A stretch of DNA of 64,000 nt from Cladorrhinum sp. PSN259 (Eukaryota; Ascomycota; Sordariomycetes; Sordariales; Podosporaceae): positions 496,001 to 560,000 of the forward strand of contig MU867074.1 in the NCBI GenBank assembly GCA_033725935.1. Direction: 5' to 3'. The notes beneath the pieces are model-generated. The model was given only the letters and a program-made list of their open reading frames with translations, was not told the origin of the DNA and ran no database searches. Each line of letters starts with the position of its first letter. The stretch's first letter is position 1. Made by a program: the position numbers and the translations under genes. Shown here one piece after another: positions 24,053 through 36,759 of this stretch.

Positions 24053-25964
24053 CTTCAGAAATATGATTGTTACAAAAATCTGTTGTTTCCGTGCTATCGA
24101 GGATTACGAAGGGTTGGATATTGACCAAGCCAAATACAAGGCAAAACTTTGAGAATATTATCCCACGGGGCTATGGAGAAGAGGGCTAAGATATGGGGCC
24201 AGGTATCTTTGTTGAAAGACTTTCAAGGGCATTATGCATTTCGAGTGTGTGGGCGGAGATACTTCTTGACCCCTTGCTCCCCGGAACCACCTTCGAGGAC
24301 GGTGTCGGACCATGTGCCTCTGTCTATGCGGCACTCGCACGGGTTTGAAATGAGCAAAGCTTGCTTTGTGGACCCTCGGGACGAGCCAGGTTATTCAGAT
24401 TGGCCCGCTCGAATGGTTTGCACGCCACGATGTTTTTGTCGATCATGGTGCGCGTCTGTTGGCGCATTACTCCTCTGGAACACATATTGGGAGGAACTCA
24501 TCCCACCCCTGCTCATAACTTGGGGGTTCGGTTCCCAGAGAAGAGGGTGGGAAGCCGATTACCAGACAGAGTGCCAGTACCGTTTTTCGGATTCGACGAG
24601 GGGAATGGCTAACACCGCCTGGGCCTGCATCGACGACCAGCCTATGGCTACGTGGACAGCTTGGCCTTAGCTATGGCCTATGGACGGGGATACAACCCGG
24701 ACATGCATCGGCAGACACAGGCAGACGAAGATGCGGGAGAGTGGTGGTTCTGCGCCGTTGATCCAAGTTATTATCAGGCCGCCCCCGCATATACCGGGGT
24801 GTTCTCTGCTAATATTCGAGATACGACCTCTTCCGACTGCTACTTGGCTGGTACTGATGCTTGACCTGCCATCTCTGGCCCTATCAAAAGAGTGCGAATA
24901 TCCCATGATGAGAGACCGGGGATGGGTGGTAGTTTGACGTGTCTCTCATTCGACAACGTGCCCTGCCCGAGCCAGGATGTTTCTTGGGCCTAACAAAGTA
25001 CCCGGAGCTTAGGTCTGGGAGTGCCGGTCATTATGTATTCTGGCAGCAATTTGAGTATTGGGTGGGACTTTGTCAATGTTGCCCCAGCTGCTGGGTGACC
25101 TGCTGGCCGGCTATCGGGTCAAACACTCCAGCTACAGAAGCAAGTGGTCGTGCGAATGGGCCGCGGTGTGGGATTAACGCACGCTGCCACTCCTATAATA
25201 TACTTCCAGCTCCATTAGGGAAACTTGCATATGGACCCTACCATCCAGGGCTCCCAGGGTCAAACAGGCAGTGAAAACCGGGTCTTCGGAAAATGCAGAA
25301 GCCTCCGGGAACTTGGCGCATCAGCAGCAGGTCTGCACAATGATTCCAAGCCGCCAACCCCAAGAGAGGGGGTTTCTTCTGATTAGTCGACCTGCTGGAC
25401 ATCTCTGACGTCAAGCGAGAACGCCGCTCACGGCGGCGGTACACCACATTGCCAGATTGACCAAGGGGAGTCGAGGGGAATCCCAAGGACATGGTCCTGG
25501 GACTGCACACAGGATCTCAAGCCCGCCACGGCCCCGCCGGGACGGTGCCGTCTTGGAACACAATTTAGGCGGGATTGGGAGAAGAATGTCGAAGGTTCCC
25601 ACAGACCACCGTTTTCTATTATTAATAGCAAAACACTCACAAACTACTGCTGCGAGGCATCGACCTCCCTGCCGCAATAATGCCGGCCGGCGTCCATCAT
25701 GACCTTGATTAGGTTTGGGGCCTGTCCTCCAGGTCGAGATACTTGTTAGCCGTGATGTGGTACATCTGTATCTGGAGACAAGAGCCCGAGAAACACAAGT
25801 GGATGGTTTGGACCCCAGTGGACTGGAACCCCCCTTGGATGCTGGCTTGTCCCAAAGAAACGAACCGGGCCGAAACGCTATGGACACCAGGGGTACGTAC
25901 TACATAGTATTCCCTGTGAATCCAGCAAAATGGGAGAGGCGTTTGCTGTCTCTGTCGGGTACCC

Positions 25965-26013
25965 GTCCGGTCGGTAAATTGCCCACTCCTCAGCATCCGT
26001 GCACCGACCGGAC
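25965..26013. repeat. 11-bp perfect inverted repeat with 27-nt loop
   Basis: GTCCGGTCGGT at 25965-25975 is exactly complementary to ACCGACCGGAC at 26003-26013. It could form a strong hairpin. No gene end lies next to it. Confidence 0.7.
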
Positions 26014-28825
26014 AAAACGGCCTAGATGTTTGTCGCACACGGTTTTTTGTCATGGGTGCCTGGCATGAGAGGGATTGAAGGAATGACTTGCGGCAGATTT
26101 GAGCGGTATGATCCCCTTTTTTTTTTAAGTCCTTCTGCGTGTTTTTGCTCTGCCTGGACAGCTTCCTGTTGCGGCTAATGTTTGGGAAACTGGATATTAT
26201 GGCACAATACGGGTCAACGGCCGGTTGGCAACTGCAGGGTTGTTTTGGCCGTTATTAGGCGTCATCCGATTTCATGGACGCCAACGGCGACGACTGGCAA
26301 AATCTCCCCCAAACAGGAGCCCCTGCAGCTCGCAGGATGGGAAATGAAAGTCGGCTATGACAGATGGCCAGATAATGAAAGTCAAATGCAACCGAGGGCG
26401 AGGAACGTACCTGTCGGTCAGCACCAAAGATTTGAGATGACAGGTTGAGGCGGTCTGCCGTGGGCATGGGTAGGCAATCACAGAGATCCATGCAGCGCTT
26501 TGCTGTTGATCCTCAGCGCCGGGACCGACTTGTTTCACAGCTAATGACTTGCGGCTATCCCGGACTACAGAAAGGTTTCCTAGTGTAAAGCCCTCTTGCT
26601 CCCAACAAGATCCCACGAGAGAAAAGACCGCACGCATCTCATCAAGTCGTGGGGATCGCCTCCTCAACACCCTGGTCTGGGGATGGCAGATGGATTAGTT
26701 GCTGCACGTCAGGCTGCGGAACCTCTACACTACACTACTTGGCATGGGCAGTCCATTACCCCAAGTTCGGGCATGTACTTCCAGCAGGAAGGACGCCGGA
26801 AGACATAAATATCAAAGCCCCTTTTGACCAAACCGAATCTGGGACGACCTGAAGGGGTCGCGCGCGAGATGCAGCGAAGCCAGGAGGTTGGAACAGGGTG
26901 TGGGCCATTGACAGGGGTCGAATTTGCGTGCTCAGCGGGATTGTCGCAATTGGACCGGGGCCATCCTGGCCTCAACCACCGTCTCGGGACAAGGAGTTCT
27001 TTGTCCACTCGTCCCCATGTTTTATCCACCCTTTCCCAGCCTCTCTGTTGGGTGTGCACCACCACTCTGCATGTAGTCTTGTCGGAGCCCTGTGGCCTGC
27101 GCTATCCGGTCATATCTCTCAGGAGGCGGCCGACCATTAACACAACAGTACTCGTACGGATCTTTCTCGAGCTCTGGGGTGAGGTATTCCCTTGCCCTTG
27201 CGCCAAGACACGCGGACCGCGCGGAAGAGCCTCGGGGAGATTGGGCCGCCCGCTCAATATTCCGCACGGCAAGGACAGATCACCACGGACCATGGGCCTC
27301 AATTTTGGTCCTGGTGATGTTGCTAGCTGTACGTTATTATGTAGCAATTACTAATACCTCCTCTCAGAGTGAACCACAGCTATCCCACATCTAGGCCGGG
27401 CCAGGGCGGACCAGCTTAGTGGGACAGAATGGCTGAAGAAACAAAACGAACCACCGGAATCTCCCCAGCCATTCCATCCCTCCCTTCTCCGGGCACCCGT
27501 CCTTCCCAGCCGGCCGGTATGCCGTTTGTGCTACATTCATGGGGCACCCCTCCCTCTTCGGCGACCACTCCCGACCATACACACCGGTCTTGGCGTGCGC
27601 CTTTTTTGGGTTAGGTGCTCGGCAGACAGCGTTTTTGTCTCAGCGATTCTCGACATGGGGGCCTGAGAGAGAGGGGTGAGAAATTGTAAGGAGGAGAATA
27701 CCTGCAGGGAGAAGCAATGTTTCAATGGAACCGACCTGGAAACCGGGACTCGAATTCAGATCATCTTCACCATCTAGGAAGGTGGCCGACAGGATGGGGA
27801 TTGGCTAAGTTGCGCGCAGACGGTGGGCCGGTCATCACGGAGATTTGCCATGCCATTCCATGCGCCAGATTCTTTCTTTGGTGGAAGTTCGCGGTGCACC
27901 TACTGCGTACAGACGAATGGTTCAGGCATTTTGCGGCATGACTAATGCAGGAAAGCTGCATATTGGTTCCCAGGTATCAGGCAATCAACGAGACTGGTCA
28001 ACCACCCACACCACCTTTCTGAAAGTCTGCAGAGGCGCTAGTAACCATGTGCAGCTGTGGCGGGAAAAATATGTTGATGCATCACTTGTTTGCATTCGTT
28101 GATGTTGGATCCTGGGATCAAGAAGTGTTGGAGGTTGTGTGAACGGCGGGATGGATGGGATGCTTATTTCATGCAATGTACCCCATTGTACCCTCCTGTC
28201 CCAGCAAGCTGGTTCATATGGAAAGTTCCATGCTCGTCTCGGCTTACTCGTCATGTAAGGAATTGGAAAAGGCAGGTACCCCTTTCCAGCGCAGCCTGCC
28301 TGCAGCACACCTGCGGGGTTTTTTTTTCTGTGTTTTTTTTCTTTTGGGACGCGGCTTACTTCCGTACCATCCTGTCGGAGTCTCTCCTTGTTGTATTCAA
28401 CTGAGAGTGTATCAGTGTGAGGTTTTCATTGTTCGTCTACTTCACCCCTCAGAATTCTGGTTTCTCTAGGAAGGATCGAACCGCGGTGCTTTTCAACAAC
28501 TCTTACGCTTTCCCCATTCTCTCAACCCTACATAACTAGCCCTTGCTCTATGCAGAACAAGTGTTTGTCGACTGGCCAGATAGGTAAACGGAATACAAGA
28601 AACTGCACGACATGCAATGCGCATGTATCTCCACCAAGTTTAGCATTCTCCTTGCCCTGCTCCTCACTTCGTATCCCTCTTTTCTCGAAACGCCTCATGT
28701 CCTCCCCATACAGTGGCAAAATTCTTCTTTGTTACTTTCTTGGCTTGGTTCAGGTTTCGGGACTGGAGCTGTTCTCGTCCTTGTTGTCTTGTCTTGGTGG
28801 AGATCAAGTTCATTATTCCATAAAA

Positions 28826-28904
28826 TGCCGCTACTCGGGGCTTGAACCTCGATTTCCTACTTTTCGGTATCGACAGGCTTGTTCATTGGGCAGAACCAGC
28901 GGCA
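28826..28904 (-). other. tRNA-like relic (not a functional tRNA)
   Basis: On minus, 79 nt begin with TGCCGCT and end with the complementary AGCGGCA (7 bp). There is a B-box-like GGTTCAAGCCC and a TTTT run directly after the 3' side. However, there is no A box, the T stem does not pair and no anticodon arm can be drawn. Coincidence or a decayed tRNA are both possible. Confidence 0.2.
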
Positions 28905-29668
28905 GTCCCCTGTTTTGTTGATTTGAATGCAAACATGCGCGCAGGAATTCAGTTTTGCTTGGACCACCTCGGGATACCACGATTCAAGGACACTAGAATT
29001 TCCTCTCGTCAGCAAACTTGAGGAGGTGTAATTTACGCTGCCGTAGTTCAAGAGCTCTAGTGCCGCTCCTCAGTTAGCGTGGGGTTTTTTTGCAGATAGG
29101 CGAGCCAGAAATCCCACGATTTTCTTGCCACCTTCCCCTCTCTGACTTTATATTTCTTTTTTCTCTTGCTGATTGCTTCCTGTAAGCTTTCTTCACGCCA
29201 CCAGGTGGCCGGTTCGGGCTTGCTTGGGTTGGGGGAGGTGGAGGAGGAGTCCAAGCCAGAAGCCGAGTGCGGTGCTTCTGGGTATGGCGGACCTTGTGTG
29301 GGGGTTCGGGATTTCTTTTACGGCAAGTACGGATACAACACTGTTTTGAGTACGGCGTATTTTCTCCCTCACTTCGGTTATACTCAAACTGGGCTGGTGT
29401 GGTGTCATCATACACCATTCTTGTGGATTCGATCCTATCCACCTCGGAGTTATTTTGTTTCTTTCGGAGGGGCATCTGGAAACACATAATACATACGCGG
29501 GGCGAGAGGCGTTTTAGTGATAATTGGACCGATTAGATGGATTCCACATACTGCTGACATATTTCGGTATGTCCTATCTATTTGTGGGTTTCTCTTGCAT
29601 TTTTGATGAGTAAGTCATATATCTCAGGTTGAGTAAAGAGTTAGTCTAAGGGTCGGTGTTTTTTACCT

Positions 29669-29980
29669 TCAGCGGCCTTGTCTTTTACGCATGTGAACAC
29701 TGATAGCAGCGATGATGAAGGCAGTGGTGGAGACTGAAACGACAAAGAGGGGTGAAGGCAGAGCCAAGATGAGTCCGTCATTGCCAGCTCGACTTCTGAT
29801 GGTCAGGTGAGATCGGTTATGATGTGGTAGCGAGGTGTAGTAGAATGATGGGATTTGGTTGGGCGGCATACGGTGGGATGCTCTAGGTGAGGCTGAAACC
29901 GAACGGGCCGGAGGGCCGGGATCGTTGTTGTAATCCTTGTGTTGCCGTCGACGCTTCCGTTTTCTGACTGGCCGCGGCAT
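29669..29980 (-). CDS. Possible small membrane protein, unknown
   Basis: Open frame of 103 codons with a true ATG (29980). The N-terminus is strongly basic (PRPVRKRKRRRQHK), followed by a Ser/Pro-rich part and a hydrophobic stretch of about 20 residues (LFVVSVSTTAFIIAAISV) before a basic end. An alternative reading with an intron starting GTATGC inside the frame is also possible. I do not recognise it. Isolation in a gene-poor region and the short length keep confidence low. Confidence 0.25.
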   Translation of the reverse strand: MPRPVRKRKRRRQHKDYNNDPGPPARSVSASPRASHRMPPNQIPSFYYTSLPHHNRSHLTIRSRAGNDGLILALPSPLFVVSVSTTAFIIAAISVHMRKRQGR

Positions 29981-32980
29981 CAGCCGATCATAACTCAGCG
30001 CACGGGCCTAAAATTTGTCCCTTATTCCTGGTGCTCAATGGGGTTGCCAATTTCACGATGAAAGCTTTGGGGCCCAAGTATAAACTGGTGAAATGCATCC
30101 TTTCAAAGCGTGACATTGCTACAAATTGCTACAAAGAGCTGCTCTAACATCCCAACCCTGAAAGATGGTTCGACTGAAAGGGATAGCGAAACAACTGAAG
30201 GATGAGTGCGGTGGCTTACCGGGGTGCGCCGTGTTGGTCATGAGAGATTGTAGCAATCGGGGTGTTGATGCTCAATGCAGTTTTATTGAGTTACTGTCGT
30301 AACAAAGAGAAGCTATCTGAGGTTTGGCCAGCCCAGCGTTAATATAGACGATCGTCCTTGGGCATCCGAAGCTCCGGTGGCTTGGCGCCGGAGCGTCGGA
30401 GTGCTTTTACACCATTTTCCCGCTCCGACAGTCCGATACTTTTTGTCGGAACATGTGCCGAGCCTTGACAGGCTTCGGTCGACGTGCTAGGATCAAAAGG
30501 AGTAAAGCTTGGCGCGCCCGCGTTGTGAGGTATGTAAGGAAAAATGTGGGCGGTGAGTGATGTCTTCAGACAACGGCCATGTGGTCTAAATGGATTACGT
30601 TTCCAATTCAAGAGAATGCTTTTGTCAGTTTTTTTTTTAGTTTTTTTGGGAGGGGGGGATCCCAAAGCTCTCGAGCTTGAGTCGAAACTGTATGAATTCT
30701 TTTTTCGAGGAGGTCTCAACGTATTGTGGAACCGGCTCATTCGACTGCAGTAATCACGTCACATCCGCCCAACGTCCACTCATCGCCTTTCAAACAGGCA
30801 GGCGGTGAGCCGGACACGCATATCTATGGCAGCCGCGATATCTCACCAGTTGCTAACGGTGGAGTGATCGAGGGAGGCGCAGAGTAGTAGCACCAACTGC
30901 CTCCTTGCGTAGTGCCATTACTTTAGGAAATGAGCTGAAAGTCCATCTTCAGTATCCCTTCTGCATCTCCAGAGCAGCAAAGCCACCCCTGTTTGCATCC
31001 GCGTATCTCTGAGTTTGACGATACGCAAATACGCACACATTACAGCTCATCGGATATCGAACCGGATGGCTAACCGCTTGTCTTCTTTGATCCTCCTCAG
31101 AAATCACACACCAACGAGATTGGCAAGCTGGTCTATATAATAACGATCCTGGTATTACGTCGTTATCAAACAGGCATCCTATTCCTTTCTACTGACGGCG
31201 GCATTATCAACCACTTCAATTTTCGTCATCTCTAATGACTCTGATGACTCTGATCTCGGTCTCGAGCTGAACAGTTATACTGCTCCGTTTTCGTCCGCGT
31301 AAATGGATATTATCTGTACCCCCCCTAAAGGATCCATGAACAAAATTACCAACTCCTGCCGTACCGTATCTACATGTACTGACGACTTCTCACCCTTGAC
31401 GGAAGCTTCGTTCCGTAGCAACTCGGATGTAGTGTAACAAACGTCAGCCTCGGCGGGTCATTCATTGGCCATTTGATCAACAGAGTGTGTTGGTGATGGT
31501 ACGAGTACGAACATTAACAACGATCCGAAATATTTCGGGGTTGATGTCAGATCTACAGTATCATCATGTCGGTTGGCGGTTGAAAGGATTAGGTCAGCAT
31601 TTAGTTTGTCTGGGATGTAACCTGGTTGAAGGATCGGGGTCCTTCACACACACTTATTCACATTGTCACACAAAGAATGAGAAGGAATATATGAATCATT
31701 ATTTTTTTTGGGAAGCGGTGAGGGTAAATAAATAAGTGTATTACGTATGTGTTGTACAATGTGTGTAGCTCGACTGTGTTATGTACTCAGATAAGTCCCC
31801 TGACCGGGTTACACAACAGTGGTGATCATACTCCACTGGATCTTGCTTACTACCTTTGAACAAACGAAGAGCAAAGAGAAAAAGGGGGGCCCATGAAATG
31901 CGATAAAGAGTCTTATTACTCAGTCAAGAAGTCTTGGAACACAGTGCATAAAGACTGCATCTCACACGTGTGTAGAGACAAATGAATCCTCTGAACATTT
32001 TGCGCATACACATCATGGACTGCAGAGAGAAAAAAAACCACGGATAAAAATAGTTTACCAGATTAATATCAAATGAGATTTAGTAAATGAGGGTTCAAAT
32101 AGCTACTCGCCCAACTAAACTAATTAATAATACTCCTTCTACGCCCTTCGCTTCGTGGCACATACAAAGTACACACGCGCACATGCGAATATCAACGCAG
32201 TCTCCCCGCTCTTTGCAATATACACCTCACTTTCTTCAAGAAATATGAAAAGGATAAATTCAAGGCTACTCTCAATCAACTGACCGACAGGAACAGGGGG
32301 GCAGGGGAGCTCTCTGCCATCATCTTTTTTTTTTTCCATGCTGATAATACTATATAATTACCCTTAACAAACAAACCACCTCTTTCTAATCCCCCTTTTT
32401 CTAGAACATGGAGAACCAAGCCCATTCATTATATCAATACATCTATCTAGGACCATGAAACCGTAAATCACGAAACAGACAAAAGGCACGCATTGCAAAT
32501 TCTTCTTCAACTTCATTTCTTTACGATCTGCTTCCTGGACAGTTCCCTCCCCGCCCCCTTAAATGAAGCGCAACAAAAATAAAGGAAAAAGAACCAAGAA
32601 TAGAAAAATAATAGTCATCTTCAACGCATCCACAAGTAAGAGGGGGGGCGGGGGGTGTTGTTTACTTTGCAAACTCCATAGCAATAGTATCAAACAAAGA
32701 CAGACTTTGGTAGCAAAAACCCTTCAATAATTATTTATATACGTGCCCTCCCTTAACTTCCTTTCTCGCTTTCTAGTAGTACCCCCCTTAGTGTTCTTTA
32801 TATTCCTTGCTTTTCCGTTTTTTTTGTTGATGCAAACCCAATGTATAATGCATTTCTCTTTGCTACTCCCTTTTACTCCTTTGCTTCCAATCCAATCTAA
32901 CTTTCTAATGACAAGAAACGACCGTCCGTACACCTTCCATACCCCCCCTTCTTCCTACCAAGTTCATTCTCAGTGAGGGT
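29981..32980. other. Intergenic, downstream of LSB6
   Basis: About 3 kb without a supportable gene. Contains a cluster of hairpins (30371-30478), a G-rich run near 30650 and AT-rich DNA with short homopolymers from about 31700 to 32900. It includes the LSB6 3' UTR. A GGGGGGGCGGGGGG-type tract lies at about 32642-32656. Confidence 0.5.
30371..30478. repeat. Cluster of four consecutive hairpins
   Basis: Four complementary arm pairs follow one another: GCTCCGG/CCGGAGC (30371-30377, 30388-30394), GTCGGAG/CTCCGAC (30395-30401, 30423-30429), TCCGA/TCGGA (30432-30436, 30446-30450) and CCGAGCC/GGCTTCGG with one bulge (30458-30464, 30471-30478). Seen directly in the sequence; role unknown. Confidence 0.6.
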
Positions 32981-35662
32981 TTACCAACAAGTAAAAACTG
33001 GATTCCTCGTCTTGACAGGCTCCAACCTCTCAACAATGACCTTCCTCTGGTTGCCCTCCATGCCCGTAGCAGCAGCGTACCCCAGATCGCCTCCCTCCAA
33101 CTCGTCCTCCTCATCAAAAAATTCCTCGTGTCCCTCACGACGATCCTCCCAGCTCGACCTCCCACTTCCATACAACTGAGCCGCGATACTGTTACTCTCG
33201 CGCCTCGTAGCCGGAGTAGCAAACGAGAACCTCCTCTGATGCCTTGAATGATGAAGATCCAAATGTCCCGAAGACTGCGATCTATGATCACCACCACCAC
33301 CGCGATCAGGCGAGTACATGTTCAATGTCCGGGGATGACTCTGCGAAGCACGCATAAGTGAAGGCCTGCTGCCACCGGGCTGCAAGTGTTTTTGAGGGGT
33401 TGCAGGCGCTCCAGCATTATCAGCCTTTGCAAACTCCTCGCTCGTCAAACCAGGCGTTAAAGGTTCCTCAGCCATAGCCATCTCGAATCTTCCCGGATTG
33501 GGCAAATCCGCAGCCGGACTGGCCATACCGAGCAGATCGACCACGCCACCAGGAACAGCAGCAGGGGCACTCCCTGCCACATCTGCTTCTTCCGAGGTGA
33601 ATGCACCGATATCCATCTCTTCCTCGGCGATAATATCGCTCTGTGACCTGCGCAGACCAGCATTAGTGGCTGCCGCAGCATCAGACTCCGCCGCAGCCCG
33701 ACGACGCATTTCGGCGCTCGCAACTCTCATAGGAACGGCAACGGGAACATCAACCAAATCATCCCACACGCACACCTTGGCGCGACGGGTAAGCTCCAGA
33801 GGGCCATGATCAGGGGTCTTGAGCGTCTCCACGACGTTCCAAGCTTGACCCTTCATGACGGCTATTTGACGAGCAAACATCCTTTCCTGAAAATCAGGAT
33901 CCATCTGGAACACCCTACGGAGCGCCAGTTGTGTTTGACTCCACCACGCCGTTGAGGTCAACAAAGGAAGGAAGTGGTCCCGAGTCTTTTGTGAGAATGG
34001 TCGGCCAATGAGATCGACTGGAAGGAAGAGCCAACCGAAGGGGAAGCTTGAAGAGACGTTAGCAACGGTACGTTAATGGCCCAAAAAGAAAAAACTCACC
34101 TCCTCCAAGCATCGGGATGTTTCCAGGGCCAAGACAAGGAATTGTCAATAGCCCCGATAGTGATCTTTGGTTCGGGACCCGACCGAGTAGGCGTCGAGGC
34201 GTTCATAGGCCTCTCCGTCCTATAAGGGTATGAAGCCCGGGTCTTAGCCGGCTCCCGTTGCGACAAATCGACAGGTCTAGGACCCTCCTCGGGCTCTTCG
34301 GGATCTTCCACTTCCATGTTAAGTTGGACGGGTTCCGAAGCTACCGAAACCTGCTGGGTCTCCCAGTCGACCTTGATCATCCAATTGTCCAAACCTCTGT
34401 CCGTGTTGCGCATGATATAATCCAAGATAACGAGTTTCTCAAGTTCCTCCCTGAACGACTGTTTCAAAGTTGGTGTCCAGACAAAGTTATCTGGCCCTAG
34501 TGGGAGAGGCTCCGAGCTATCTTCATCCTCATCATCACTTGCACCTTCGCCTGGGCTTGAGCTTGACGGACGGCAGCTGTCGACCCATTTCTTCTTCTTT
34601 TTCCTATGCGTATCTGTTGTTCGGAATCCTGAAAGGTACTGATCTGGCCACGGGTGTTCCCGTAGAAAGATGTTTGCGTCCTTAAAACCCTTAAGGAACA
34701 CCTGGAAGCTGCCAGGCTTCGCAGGCAGCTTCTTCTTCTTCCTCGAGAAGTTATAACGATCCCAGAATGGATAGTGGAACGACTTAGACGACAGGTACAC
34801 AACATCCGTATAGGGCACCATGTGCGTGCGTAGTTGTGCATCGAGAACATATGCGGCGGCTTCGCTGACGTACGAGAGGTTCGGAATAAGGCTGTTTATG
34901 GGAGAGCAACGTGGTTAGTTCTTGCAACAAGACTGGTAACAGAATCGGGGGAACGGGGCGTGGATGCTTAACTTACCAGGCTCTGCCGAAACAGCATGGG
35001 AACAAGTTTCGATGAATCCACTTGTTCCACTTGGGGTTACCGGCCGCATATGGCTCTTCATCCTTGGGCTTGAAGACTCCCACAACCTTTCCGCTTGGGT
35101 TCCGTGCAAAGTAGCTGCCCGAACTACCCTGTGAAATCATGAGTGGCTGAACGCCCTGTGAAATGGCATCCCTGACGCTATCCACAATCACCTCAAATTC
35201 AGCTCTGGTCATATATCCCGGCTCCGGCAGGGCTAGCATTTCGGCCGTAACCGGACGAACACCCTCCGGTGCCTGGAAAACAGAGTGATGAATCTCTAGT
35301 CGTTCCTCCTCGCCAGTCTTTTTCTTTGATCGCTTGAATTTGGAAGCAATCTCGTCTGCCCAGCGCTCGAGGCGGGCATTGATGGCTTTTAGATCGACTC
35401 CCGAGTTGCTCCGGGCCCGGCGGCCTCGGCGAGACGAGCCTCGTCCATTGGCAGCAGCAGTTGATGATGACCTCCTTCTCTTGGGACTGGACATGCCCGA
35501 ATGAGGGCGCGGTTGGGTTATGGGCGCATATCGTGGGGCAGCGGGATGTTGAAGAGAGGCATAACTGTGGGTAAGGGGGTCATCGTCTTCGGAATCGTCG
35601 CTGAATTGATCGGCTTGGGCAAGTCGCTCGTACCCCGTAGTCGCAGGGCGGTTTCGAGGCAT
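32981..35662 (-). CDS. LSB6: Type II phosphatidylinositol 4-kinase LSB6
   Basis: Makes PI4P from phosphatidylinositol on endosomal and vacuolar membranes. Three exons: 34977-35662, 34100-34891, 32981-34046, joined in phase to 847 residues. The N-terminus is disordered with KRRRSSS and GSSRRGRRARS basic patches. The kinase domain starts with the glycine-loop-like ISQGSSGSYF and the ATP-binding Lys in VVGVFKPKDEEPY. It contains the Cys-rich palmitoylation-type FPCCFGRAC (spanning the first intron), KPGSFQVFLKGF and the catalytic DYIMRNTDRGLDNW. An acidic/Ser insertion (about residue 330) sits inside the domain. After the kinase core comes a long tail of low complexity (Ala, Gly, His rich) with LNMYSPDRGGG. 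Family length in yeast is about 600, so the extra residues are mostly disordered. Confidence 0.94.
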
Positions 35663-36759
35663 GGTGTTTCACTTGGGGGTAGTTGATGGGAGATGGATTG
35701 ATGATTAAAAGGAGAGCAATATTTATTCGGTCATGGGCTGAGATTGGATGCTGTCGCGTCTTTTGACACGTCCGTCGTAATATGGGAAAAAGGGATGGAG
35801 TAACGATGGCACGGCAATCGAAAATAAATGGTATTAATACAGATATAATTTCTGTCTCCTTATACCAGACCAGGGCAAAGGAGTCGACAGACAGAATCTA
35901 GTGATTGATACTGGATTGGGTTTCCTTTGGATTTGACGGAAACAAGGTTACAGTTTACAGTTGAAGATTCAATATCCGGGTCGCCGACAGGCACACCAAT
36001 GACGGCAGCGGTCTGCTGGCCTGGGGCGAGCTGACGGAGAACAAGAGTGGAAGTGGGGTCAGTGCTAGCCGCTAAAGTCTTGGCGTTTCTGATGGGAGAC
36101 CGGGATGGTCGGGATGGTCAGGATGCCCCGCAGTGACCATCGACGACAGTCACGACACACTGATACAAAGGGCGAGACACCCACTTACCAGATATCCAAT
36201 AAACTTTTCCCATGTCGCAAGTTACTCATTCGTGGTCAAAAAACATGAACAAGCTCCCCAATTTTGAACACTCTAGGCAGGTACGCACGACGCAATACGA
36301 CAACGAATGAACCTGTATTCCCCGGCTGGTTGCCTTTCTGGCCAAACCCGACTTCCGCCGTCCAAACCAACTAACATGAAAAGGGCAAAGCAACAGAACA
36401 AGGCTACTTGGACGGCCAACGAGGCAGTGTGCGTTGCTGATTGTACATACGGCCTGCATATAAAACTGCTAGCTTTTGGCCGGTACTCAGTTTTTTATCC
36501 AACTGTCTAACACCATTTTTCCTTCGGTCGAGAAGAAGCTATTGCTGCAGTGCAGCCTGAAAAAAAAGACCTCGTATAATACATCTCACTTTCCGTCGAC
36601 CAATTTTTCGTGTTTGTCTTTGCTTTCTTCTCTTTCTCTCTCATATTATATACGAAAACTCCGAGTATCCAGCAAGGCTGCCATCTCATCTTTTCACACG
36701 CGCACACTCTGACCTCTCAGCGTTTCACACATAACTGAAGTCACTACACCGCTATCACC
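35663..36759. promoter_or_regulatory. Divergent promoter region LSB6 / small Cys protein
   Basis: About 1.1 kb between divergent genes. A CT-rich tract (about 36618-36642) precedes a TATTATATAC element (36644-36653), about 107 bp before the plus-strand ATG; this is a typical fungal core promoter. A tandem GGGATGGTC lies near 36106-36122. No other gene seen. Confidence 0.45.

Larger units (their letters stand above)
24053..29668. other. Gene-poor region of about 5.6 kb
   Basis: No gene can be supported on either strand. Open frames of 60-176 codons overlap in several frames, as expected for GC-rich random sequence, and none contains a recognisable motif or a consistent set of splice sites. 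GC content looks higher than in the other intergenic stretches, and I see no obvious RIP-like TA enrichment. It contains an 11-bp perfect inverted repeat (25965-26013) and a tRNA-like element (28826-28904), described separately. Confidence 0.5.

Noticed and set aside
27740..27765. TTCGAGTCCC on minus, resembling a tRNA T loop
   Set aside because: The stem 5' side does not pair, and no 5' acceptor complement lies about 60 nt upstream.
28468..28485. GGTTCGATCC on minus, resembling a tRNA B box
   Set aside because: No matching acceptor stem, D arm or T stem can be drawn around it.
24149..28500. Decayed transposon or RIP-affected repeat
   Set aside because: No long terminal repeats, transposase or reverse transcriptase motifs were seen, and there is no TA-rich decay; left as unexplained.
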